The notes under the pieces were generated by a model that saw only the letters and a program-made list of their open reading frames with translations, made no database searches and had not been told where the DNA came from. Source: Conus ventricosus (taxonomy: Eukaryota > Mollusca > Gastropoda > Neogastropoda > Conidae). From it: 64,000 bases of DNA. The position numbers were made by a program, and so were the translations under genes. Location: contig CM031601.1 in the NCBI GenBank assembly GCA_018398815.1, positions 26,210,363 through 26,274,362 on the forward strand, written 5' to 3'. The first letter of the stretch is position 1. Every line of letters begins with the position of its first letter. This document shows positions 10,481 through 21,900 of this stretch, one piece after another.

Positions 10481-12712
10481 ATCTTACTGACTCTCTCTCT
10501 ACCGCGCTACAAATGCAACCACCCTTAGTGCGACATAATCATTGGCATAACGATGTTGGCCGCCTGATGGAAGAAGAAAAAGAAGAAGCAAAGTTGGCGC
10601 AGTCAACTGCTATTAGACATGATAATCAGTTTTGTCATTAGTTCAGATAGTATTCTTTCTTCGGCCGATGTAAATCCATTACCTTACTCTACTGTACAGT
10701 AATCCAGACTGTCAGTTGCACAGTACCATAGGCCAGGCGTTTTATTGGTTTGTTATGTTTGCGCTATTTCTTTGGTACAGTCCTACCGTCACTTATCTTG
10801 CTTGCGCACAGTGCTAAGCCCTGGCCAGTCATAGTCTCAGAGTCTGCGGCCTTGTTCCAACAGCCAGTCAGACCTAAGCTTGAGTCATTGCCATTATGTT
10901 TTGTAAATTTGCAAGCTCCAAGAGGGGTTAGGAAGCACATCAAGTGGCTGTGGGCCAGCGGCCTGTACCAAAGACTGTGTGGTCATGGTGCTTAAAAAGT
11001 GAAAGCAGCTTGGTTTGCAGTACACATGGCTCGCAAAGATGTAGCTCTAATGGAAAGGATAAGTATCTCATTTGTTTTCTTATTTATTAACTTTTTTTCT
11101 CTCTTCAATTTACTACCACAGTCCATAAGCAAAAATGATATTCATATTTCCAGCTCATGGATATTGGATTAAGTGTGATAAACACAGAGAGATTGATGTC
11201 AGAATGCTTGTAACTGCACTGCTGTTATAAATATTTTGATATATTTCTGTAACAATGTAAGGTTTGTTTTCGAGGAGTTGTAAGTCACCTGGTTATGGGC
11301 AATCTTAACTGTACATTTCAGTACTTAGGTGTGAAGTTTGATCAAGGACACTATCATGATTGTGTGTGGTGTACACACATGTATGTATCATGTGTTAGTA
11401 ACTGGTAGTGAATTACATATTTGTAACGCCAGTGTTTTGTTTTTTTATTAGTTGAATTTAACTATGCTGTAGATGCCTTTAGCCAGAAAGAATCTTCAGC
11501 GAGAGGTTTGGGGCTTCAGATGCACTCATGTCATTTGTAAACTAATAATGCAAGTACTGAATGATGAATGAAATTAAAATGGTACACTTTTTTCAAGCTC
11601 TTGGCAAGATCAGTTAGCCTGCAGCTGCTGATCTGCATTTGCTGCATGTATGCATGCTAGAGAAATTGATGAGGAAGAATTTGGTTATTAGTCACCTCTG
11701 TGATTTTTTTTTATTTTACTTCATGATTCTTTTTTTTTTTTTTTAGTATGGCTTCTGCAGAGAGTTGGTAATGTACTGAACACAACAATGTTTCTGCAGC
11801 AATGTGAACTGGCTATAGCACTGCCTGCAAATTTCTTTAAGTTCCTTGAGTTAGATTTTAAAGTGGAAACCATTTGATTTATAATGCATTTTTGTGTAAG
11901 GCTGCAAACTCAAATCAGCAGATTTTTATTCAGGCCATAATGCACATGTTCAGAAAGAGGCATTACTTGAAATTGCTGGCTATTTGTTTGTTTGTTTCAC
12001 AATTAAGACCCCATATACTGCATTTACCACTGCTTGAAGGTTTTTATTTCATTAATCAGCACTTACCAAAGTGGTACATTGTGTGCACATATATGAAATA
12101 AATCTGTGTTTTAGGTATCAAAAATGATTTGTAAAACATGTTTGCTCAGTTGGAAAAGTTGTATAGCTACTTCCATTCTGAACAAAATTAAGCGAACACC
12201 AAATGTGAAAATTTTTATACAAATTGTCACTGGTTGATTATTGTGATTGGTTCCATTTCCAAATCAGAATCTCAAATTGATGCTTTTCTTTGCTTACCCT
12301 GTCTAGCATTGGTATATAGTATACTTCTCATGTATATCAATATTGGCCAGACAGCAGTATGGCAGACCCGATAGGTGACCGCCCCCTTGGGAACAGTAGC
12401 TCAGGAGGCCTTATTCCGCCCATTCACTCAAACATTTTGTGTGTTATGTACAGCAGATACTAATAATATGTAGTATTACTAGTAAATACTGAACTTTACC
12501 AGAGAGTATACCAGTTGTGAAAATGATGTGTTTTTTTTCTGCTTTCATTTTAATTTGTTTTGGCTGTGAAAGTTTTAACATTCTCAAACACTGAAACAGC
12601 AGCAGTTAGCAGTGAAATGCAAATCATCTTTGGATACTAATCACTGTGAAGAAACTGTCAGAAGTTTCCTAAATATACCTGTTGCTCGTTTTTTTTTTTT
12701 TTTCGAAATTCT

Positions 12713-12713
12713 C

Positions 12714-12797
<84 letters not shown>

Positions 12798-12800
12798 TTT
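12713..12800. repeat. (CT)n microsatellite
   Basis: About 80 bp of CT repeat with a single CC interruption near 12770, preceded by a T run. Confidence 0.97.
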
Positions 12801-14147
12801 TAATAGAAATAATCCTACAGAAAGTTTCAAACCATGTTTGGGTAGGACTGTCACCAAGAAGAAACTGTTAAAAAGAAAAGTGTCCAAAATGTACCAGTTC
12901 TTCTGGAAAAATTGTAAAAATAATTTCAAAGAAATAATCCTGCAGCAAGTTACAAATGTTCAGGTTTGCTTCATGAAGCATGTTCTATAGTTGAGCCAGT
13001 CTGACAGATCTGGGATGGCAGTGGTTGTGTGTGATTTTAAAGCCTGTCTCACAAACGTTCTGCAGACCACAAGATGAGATTTCCGACTGGGACTTGACAG
13101 TGGCTATGTCAAGACTGGAATATTCTGCCAGTCTAATTGTAAGTGCCGAAGTAGCTATTACCAATACTAAGATGATAGATGACAGCGATTGTACTGTTGC
13201 AATTCCTTACTCATATTATTGTCCCCATCTTAGTGACATTGAGTGTACTGCAGTCGACCATTTCTGCTTCATCTGCAAAGAAGTGGGATCTTGTGCAGTA
13301 GAGAATGTATGTTGTGCAGTCTAGTGCTTGACATATTCCGTCACTCTATTTTTCCTTGTAAATTTTGGCTTTGGGAGATTATATCATGCAGTGGCATTGC
13401 GAAAAACAAACAAACAAAAAATCCACCACGAAAGATTGCAGTGGATCTGCAAGGTTGTTTTAGGATTTTCCTCTTTACAGCTGATCAACAGTGGTTTCAG
13501 AAGGAGAGAAATGTTCACCATAGATGGTAAGACTGCAGAAACATGAACTTCAAAGGCAGTGGCAACAATTTGCAGATTACTGGTAGTGGAACCAGTCATC
13601 AGTCTTGCCAACAATCCTTTTTTCATTACATAGAATAGATCTGATTGTGACGTTATGATTCACTAATTGTGATGAAAGTCTGAATTGAAGAAGATGATTG
13701 TAGAGCCGTTCAGGCAGCCTTTTCTCCATGCTAGCGCTAGTGTACATTGTTATGAGATAGGTCAGAATTAAAGCACAGCTTTTGCACATGCTGTTCTCTA
13801 AGAAAACTGCAGTATTGGTTCTGAAGTCCACTGTTTCAGGCCCAGGGGTATTGATAAGCATGGGTCAGTGCTGTACTGTGCTGTAGTTACACGTTTCAAG
13901 AGAAGTTGGTGGGATGATTTGAATTGCAAATGAAAAAACAGCTCCACTTTCATAATTCTTTTTTGAGTCGGTATAGCATAATATTTTTGTCCAGCGATAT
14001 TTTTGTTTGTTGTATGTAAACATCTCAAGCCATTCTGGTATCGGATAATTGATTTGGTGGTAGAATTGAAAGATGATGGAGAAAAAAGTGGACTTTTCAT
14101 ATCAATTTTGCTGGGTGCATGATTGTGTTGGTTTAATTTAGTTTTGT

Positions 14148-14216
14148 CCTGTAGCACAGCCCTGATGTGGCCCTTTGCGGTCGGCTGGGCTATAAGCAAC
14201 ATTATCTTACCTGTAG
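14148..14216 (+). mobile_element. Short TSD-flanked repeat, copy B
   Basis: Copy B spans about 14156-14209 and is almost identical to copies A and C (ACAGCCCTGATGTGGCCC to AACATTATCTTA). It is flanked by CCTGTAG at 14148-14154 and 14210-14216. Confidence 0.75.
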
Positions 14217-16602
14217 TTAGCACTAAGACTAAGAGCTCATACCTGTCTCCCTCTTTGTGACTTCAATTTCAAGGTAATCATGTCACCAGGTTACCGAGGT
14301 GGCAGCTTATAGTATAAACAGGAGGGGAGAAAGCTCCTGCACAGCTGTCTGTCTGTGCATGCCCTCTCAGTTTCCAACACACATTCCTGTCAGTTTTTGA
14401 GCTGGCAACGAGGGCACTAGATAAGAGGCTGAGTGATTTAAATTAGATTTTATTTCAAGACATTTTGATGAAAAAAAGTGGTGATTGAGTGGTATTGCTC
14501 ATGCTGGTGAGGCCCTGTGCATGAGTGTGGCTGTGTGGGAGGCTGCATGCAAGCAGGCATGAGACTGTGGCACTCAAGGAGACTATGTCAAGGGTCTGTC
14601 AGTGTTCTGGCACTGCATGGTCTGCTGCACCATGGTCAGACTGTGTGAGTGACCGACTGGGATGAAACTGGCCGGGGCGTGTGTCGGCCAGTTTGATTTA
14701 TATTTTTAAATCTAAATTTTTCATGTCATTTTCTGAAGTTTTCACACAGGAATAATATTGTCTGTACAAGTCAACATTTCCTGTTGCAGTGAAAGACATT
14801 GTTCTGTCCTTGAAAACTGTGATTTTGTTACAGAAAGTTTCTGAACTGATGACACATAAAGATCAGCTGTTGTGGCCCATAGCACTTATGACCCGCTGAT
14901 CAGGTAGTAGTTCAATCTCAGATTTGTGATTTGGTTCAAGTTAGTGTGGCCTCGTGACTAGCATGTTTTCTTTCTTTCTTCCCCCCCCCCCCCCTTTTTT
15001 TTTTTTAAATTTCAAATTCTAAGAAGCTCTAAATTAAAGAAGGGGTTTAGCATGCTAGTGCATCAACAAGAATTGGGGCCATGCATACAGTACCTGCTTT
15101 CTCACAATGAAGCCAGCAACATGCAACTTTGAGGTATAACAGAGAAAAGCTCTACAAGTAAACACATATACAGACATTGAAAGTGACGAACGCGCACTAC
15201 AAAACATGTCATTTTGAACATGTGTATGTATTACATGTTTGAAAAAGGCAGTGTTATTGACTGAGGCAACTGAAATTCCCCTCAAAAAGTGAGCAAGAAG
15301 TAGCCAAGAATAATATGACAGGTATGAGTATGTGGGATGTTTTAGAGAGCTGGTAGGTTATTGAAGTTAAAAGATACAGAAAAACAAAGATTTGTCTGCT
15401 TTTTGGTTTATTGCAATGTTGCTGTGGGTAACCTGTATAGTTAATGATAACTTTCCTTGCTTTTGAACTTTTTTCATATTCTGAGTGTGTGGTGTTCCGT
15501 GGTAACAGGAAATGAGATTGGGTAATCCCTGATGCTGCAAGAGAACACTTGTTTTTGTTATTCTGTAATTAAGGTCAACGTTATATGGTTGTGTTTTCAG
15601 GTGTGACCCCTTGACACTTACGACTTGGATCAGACTCATTCTGGATCATCGAGAGCCAATCGTACATCACCTAAATTCGGTGTTCGATACACTGGTATTG
15701 TTTGTTGCTTTTTTGTTTCAGTTATTAAGTCGGAATATTATTACAGTCTTCATTACATTAGTCATGCCATAAAGTACAGATCCTTCATCCAGATGTGATA
15801 AAAGGATGAATTAGCCATTGGGGATTTTTTTTTTTTTTTGCTTCAAAAGATGCTGAATGCTGTACTGAAATCTGGATCTTTCACTATTCATGTCTCGTGG
15901 ATATCCTTCATAGCATCCTCTTCAAATGCATTCACAGATACACATGTACACTACCCATTTCTCCCATATATATTCATTTGAATATGTGTGTATGTTTTTT
16001 ATATCTGGTGTTCTTTGTTTGCATATTCATGAGCACATTGACAGTGAGCAGAGTTTGTGTTTTGCCTGTGGTTCATGTGGAAGGCATACAGCGATTATTA
16101 TTTTTCATTAAACGTTTGAGTTTGACGTTCACGAGAGCTGTCATGGAGTGAATCAGTATCATATTTTAACTATTCTTATTTTGTAAAGCTTGTTGTTTTT
16201 GTTGATGAATAGGGTGTACGTATTTGTAGATAAAATCTGTTAATTTTGGTCTAACAGTTGCAAGATACGACAAGATTTTGACTTTTCAAGTCTTAGCTTG
16301 TTATTTGATGTGTAGTTCTGTTTTTAACTCATATGTTGCTATGATGTGGCCTCTTGGTCAGCTCGGCTTGATATGAACACTGTCTCTTTATATGACCAGT
16401 TCATTGACTCTGATATCAAACTTATGATGGAACATATGATGGCCAGTATTCTTCACCGACCTCCAGTTATCCAGAGGTTTGGGTTTGTTTGTTTGTTTTT
16501 CTTTACTTCTATGTGACAACTAGTTCTGCAGATTTTATGACCATGGGTGTCGCCATCTACTGACATTTTCCTTCTAGGATTTTGCCTTTTCACTTCCAAC
16601 AG

Positions 16603-16766
16603 AATTTAGGGGATAACTTGCGGAACACTAGCAGTGCAGACAGCTCGTCCTTTGGAAGTCCAAACTTTACAGGTTTACCAGCTCACCTGAGTGCAATGCC
16701 AGGCAGAAGACGCAAAGGATCCCCCACCGGGCGTGAATATGAGAAGAGCAAAAAAGCCAGAAGCTC
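16603..16766 (+). CDS. DCUN1D5: DCUN1D exon 1 (start codon at 16696)
   Basis: The reading frame is open from a possible acceptor (ccaacag, AG at 16601-16602). The first ATG is at 16696, giving [20 protein letters not shown], like the basic N terminus of DCUN1D5. The preceding in-frame stretch ([20 protein letters not shown]) weakly resembles the longer N terminus of DCUN1D4, so an isoform starting further upstream is possible. The donor GTAAGT follows AGC TC (phase 2). Confidence 0.85.
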
Positions 16767-18977
16767 GTAAGTGCATGATCTGAGTGTCATGGATATGTTT
16801 GCGGCATTTGCCAGAATATGTGTCAATTAAAACTGTTTTTTTTTTTGTTTTTTTTTTTGGGTAGGCTTTCGTTTTGTGTGTGGAATCTACTGTGGATGTA
16901 TTTACTTGATTGTGACTGTACACATTACAGTTGTTTATGCAAGGTTTAACATGCGGGCCTGTGTCATACACTTTTCATGCATTTTGTACACCATTTTACC
17001 ACCAAAAAACAGCCCTGATGTGGCCCATTGCGGTCGGCTGGGCTATAAGCAACATTATCTGATCTACCACCAAAAATCTGGTTTTGCCTGTTCATTGAAG
17101 AAATGTTGATATTTATCGTTTTTTTTCTCCATGACTTTGCTGACTGCGGTCTTGGCTTTCCAGTCTTATTAGAGAATGAAAAGCTTGTGTCTTTAACCTT
17201 GTGTCAGAACAAAAAAAATTGCTGAAGTTAAATGTGACATAAAGTAGGCTTACTGGTAAAAAATCACCACAGTAATGGATTTAAGATATGATTTAACCAT
17301 GATGCACATGTACTTGAGAATTAATGTTTAGATTTTATTTCATTCTGATGCAACCTCTGGTCCAGTTTAGCTGCCAGTCCCAGCAAAATAAAAGCGGTTC
17401 CTGAGACTGGTGTCTCAAAGGAGTGTCCGTGTTCACATCTACTTTTGCAAACGAGTATTTTAGGAGCATTACTGGTTACCGCGATTTCTGCTATCAACCC
17501 CATACTCGAGCAATTGTCAGGCACTGCTGAACTTCATTTCGTGGGACTGGTTTCAAAGCTCACATAATGTATTGATCAATCTACATGGAAGTAACTTCAG
17601 CAAACTTTAATGCAGATGTGTTGCATCAGTTTTACTGTGCAATTCAGTCAGTCAGGAATTGGATGTCTTTTCTGCTCTGATTTCAAGTTGACATGGCCAA
17701 ACAGAGACTGACTTTCAAGCAGGATCTTGAGGGATTATGGAAGTGATATATATCCAGAATTTATGAATCAAATCATGAATCAACAGATCATTTTTTATGA
17801 CATGAATAAAAATACATTAAAAAGGGATCACTATCAGTTCATGTGCTTGGCAGTCTGACAGAGAAACCATCCACCAACAGTTGCAGGTGTGCAAGCCAGT
17901 TTTAGGATGAACTCACCCCGGATGGGAATCTTAACAAATATGACAACAGCTTCCAGAATATGTGAGCAACAACCATCAAATTTGGAACAGTTGAAAGAAA
18001 ACTATGACGAGTAAAGGTTTCATCGTCTTCAGACATATATTGTATCTGCTGCTAACATTAAAAAAAAGTAAAGTTTGAAAAAAAAAAATCAAAAAGTTTG
18101 CCAAAGCTTCAAGGGTCAGAAAATACCTCATGTTATAGAAGATTTGGTGTATTGTAGAAATATATTGTTACAATCATGTGATTTCTGTGTCTTGTGATAA
18201 TTTTTTTTTTTTTTAGATGTTTGAGTTTTAGTGAAGTAACAATTTTTTTTTTTAGATGTTTGAGTTTTAGTGAAGTAACAATGTCTGTTGTTGTAAATCA
18301 GCCCCAAACTGTCAGGCGGGAAAGGCTGCTTAGGCTGTAAAGAAGGAAGAGTGAATGATATGTCACATTACCAAGAAAATACAGCTGAAAGAAGTGTTGT
18401 TTCATGCATTCACTGTGAATGTGCCGAAAAAAAAGTGTTGTAACATCTAGCAGCAATTTTAGTCTAATCAAGCCGAAATCCACGTCTCCTTCAGGCAAGA
18501 AGTTTCCAGCTTTAAACAAAGAAAGCTTTCACTACAGAATCTGTCGGCAACAAATAAAAGTGTCCAGCTTACACTTGTTGTCAGGGAAATATTCTGACGT
18601 GAAAAATGTTCCAACAGCAAATTCCAGATCTGTGTAAATGTGAAAGAATGCGAAATGCAGCATATAAATGGAGAGAGGGCAGTTGAGAGATGTCTGTGTT
18701 ATGATGATGTTGAAATTGGTATGGATGGTGTCCACAAGTTTTCAAGGGCTGTAGAAATCAGATGAGACGAGAGTAACCACAAAGAATTACAATTAGAAAA
18801 TATTGTATAAGCTCATTGTAATATATTTTTGTAAGTTTTCAGATTATGATAGATGTTCGAGCTTTGTCTTTACACTTGTCACAGAGGCAGTATTTCTCTT
18901 TTCACATTATTGAACACATTAATTAAACAAGGTAAGTGAAATGAAAATTTTTTTTCGTCTGCCTGCAAATTATGTGT

Positions 18978-19022
<45 letters not shown>

Positions 19023-19134
19023 TGTTTCCAGTTCCAAAAGAGGGATACATTCTGAATTCAGTGTCAAGGTGTGCACTGCATGGTTTAGAGAGTACACAAG
19101 TAAGTTTATCTTTCTTTTGTTTTTTCAACTCCCC

Positions 19135-19193
<59 letters not shown>

Positions 19194-21839
19194 CATGCAT
19201 GCGTGCGTGCGTGCGTGTGTGTGTGTGTGTGTGTGTGCATGCTTGCGTGTGTGTGTGTGTGTGTGGCAAGCATGCCTTTAATGTGCAGTATATTTATGTG
19301 CCACAATGTTTTGTGAAATGCAATGCTTATGTGACAGTGTCATGCTTAAATTATTTTTTCCAGTCTCAGTCACAATGTGTTGACAAAATGTAATGTTTGA
19401 GTCACAGCTTTTAGTAGAATGTAAACTTTGAGGTGTGATGTAATGGTAAAATGTGATTTTTGAGTGATAGTGTTTTAGTTTAAATGTAACACTTAAGTCA
19501 TTATTTTAGCAAAATGAAACATTTGAGTCTCGATTATGTTTTAGTTACTGTTGTGTTTGATTAGCTTTCAGTAGAGTGTAATGTTAAAGTCACTGTGTTT
19601 TTTGTAGAATACAACCTTGAGCCATACAAACACCAGTCAAAACAAACACTTGCTCTCGCTCCAGCAGTGGGCATGTTTCATTATAAACTGATTGTGTGTC
19701 CCTTGTTTTCAGAATCAGATGAAGAGGTCATGGGACCAGAGGGCATGGAGAAATTCTGCGAAGACATTGGTGTGGAACCAGAAAATGTAAGCCTGTTTCA
19801 CCCTTTGTTCATGTATGTGGTATATGTGTGAGATGGGGGGGGGTGGGGGGGGGGGGGGGGGGGGGGGGGGGGAGAGAGTGTTTGTGCTTGCATGAAGATA
19901 TTTTACTGATGGGATTGATTTACTATGGATTCTTACACAGGCATTTTACGCCTTGTGTGTGTGTGTGTGGTCCTGGTATATGGCTGTGCTGTCGAAAATG
20001 AATTTTCCATCTCTTGGACAAATAAAATTGTTATCCTGTTGTGTGTATAGCTGCTGGGCAGCTGCAGGAAGCTTGCTGGTTTGTTAGTGTTTGGAGGTGT
20101 CTCTTTGTCTGTCTGTGTTCTTCTTCCAGCTGGTTGCTGAGTGAAGTTTAAAATCAGTCAGTGCATTAGTTTATCTGTGTCTGCCTGTATTTTGAAATAA
20201 AGGTAAATCTTGAGTCCTTATTCATTGTGTGTGTAATTGTGCTGTGCTCATTGCCTGCCAGTATGCGTGGCTGCTTGCCAGTCATCTGTATATTGTCAGC
20301 CATCTCTGTGTTGCTCACTATGACTAGTCCTTTTTTTTTTTTTTTTTGTTAAACTGATTTCAGAATTCAGTGTGACAATAATTGCTTACATGTTTGACTA
20401 ATTTTGAAAAAAAAGGAAAAAGAAGCAGATTAGGGAAGCGAGGATGAAAAACTGAGAGACAAAAAGAAAGTGGGCTCCAATATGACAACAGTAAATTGAG
20501 TAATCTTCAAGCATGTGCTAGGGTGTCCTTTCAGTGTGATGAAAGGGTGCTATACTTGCATGAACTACTCTGAACCCTCCACCCTCTTCTCCACCCCTCC
20601 ACCCTTTTCTGTCTAACACCCCACCCCATCCCCCTAAGAGTTGCTTCTTTTTTGCTAGTAATTTTTGCCTCTTCTCTGCCAGGCTACAAGTAATTTGACT
20701 TGCCCAGGGTTGGCAGCTATGATTACCCCTGTGATGGTTTAACTTTCCATGTCTCTGTCCTAGGTGGTGATGCTGGCGCTGGCCTGGAAACTGGAGGCAG
20801 AGACCATGGGCTACTTCAAGCTGAGTGAATGGATGAAGGGCATGACATCGTTACAGTGAGTAGTACTATTTCCAGGGTTTTTATTCTGTCTCTTGATTTG
20901 GTTCATCGTAAGGGATTTTTTGTTGTTGTTTGTTTGTTTCGTGTTATGCACAGTATTTAAAATCAACAACAACAACAATGAAAACAACAAGAAGAAAAGA
21001 AAAGTGTTGGAATCATGGTTTTGTTTTTGCACCCCATTCACCAGTAATCGCTGAAAATGATTTTTCGTATTACCATGTGGTTTGGCGGGGGATGCCTTGT
21101 TCACACGAATTTTATCATTGGAGAAGGGGTAGCGTTTGGGTTGGTTTTAGTGGGTCTGCTTGCTTTTTAGCGTTCATGTATATGTATATATAACGCCATC
21201 CACTACATACAAACACATGTGCATCAAACTACTAAAGTATTATGCAAAAATTGATGTGATTTGGACTAGTATGTTTTGGAAGGTAGAGGAAGGGTGGGGT
21301 TTTTTTTTTGTTTTTTCTTTCTTTCTTTTTGTTTTCTTCAAACAAAATTACTCCAGTATCATGAGTTCATCTGGTGCTCAAAAAAACAGATTTGGGAGTT
21401 AGAGGTCTATGGTAAATCAACAGAAGCTGGGTAGTAAACAAAGTTGTTCAGGGTTGTTTTACAGCTGGATGAGAATTGTCGAAGAGTTAGCCATGGTCTG
21501 GGTATTGCAGATGTGATTCCGTGCAGAAACTTCGGGCCAAATTAGACTACCTCCGCTCATTGCTCAGCGACCCTGTCTCTTTCAAGTCCATCTTCAGATT
21601 TGCTTTTGATTTTGCAAAGGTGAGTTGAAAATGCATGCTTGACATGGCCGAGAGGGAAGCTGAGCAGAGTGCTTTTCACACTTAGGGAGTGGGAGATGGG
21701 AGTGGAGGTATGTGTGTGTGAAAGGAATGTGTGTGTGTGTGTGGTGTCTCAGTGTGTGTGTGTGTGTATGTGTGTGTGTGTCTTTCAGCTGTAAATTTGT
21801 TATGTTTTGTTCCCTTCTCCTGTCTCAACAGTTTCATTG

Positions 21840-21900
<61 letters not shown>

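Larger units (their letters stand above)
7207..16602. other. Divergent intergenic / 5' non-coding region
   Basis: This 9.4-kb stretch lies between the DYNC2H1 start codon and the first supported DCUN1D exon. It should hold both promoters and any non-coding first exons, but I cannot place a transcription start with confidence. It contains a (CA)n tract (7750-7804), a SINE (8324-8723), a C-rich low-complexity run (10365-10480), a (CT)n tract (12713-12800), a short TSD-flanked element (14148-14216) and a possible tRNA-like fragment (about 10265-10345). Reading frames such as the 99-codon one at 13025-13324 show no family resemblance that I recognise. Confidence 0.6.
16767..19031 (+). other. DCUN1D intron 1
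   Basis: This intron holds copy C of the short repeat, a tandem duplication of about 43 bp near 18208-18286 (TTTTAGATGTTTGAGTTTTA occurs twice), and a 40-base poly(T) run just before the next acceptor. No other gene is visible. Confidence 0.75.

Noticed and set aside
13025..13324. 99-codon frame upstream of the DCUN1D gene as a coding exon
   Set aside because: No family resemblance, no fitting splice phase with exon 1 and no similarity to the DCUN1D4 N terminus.
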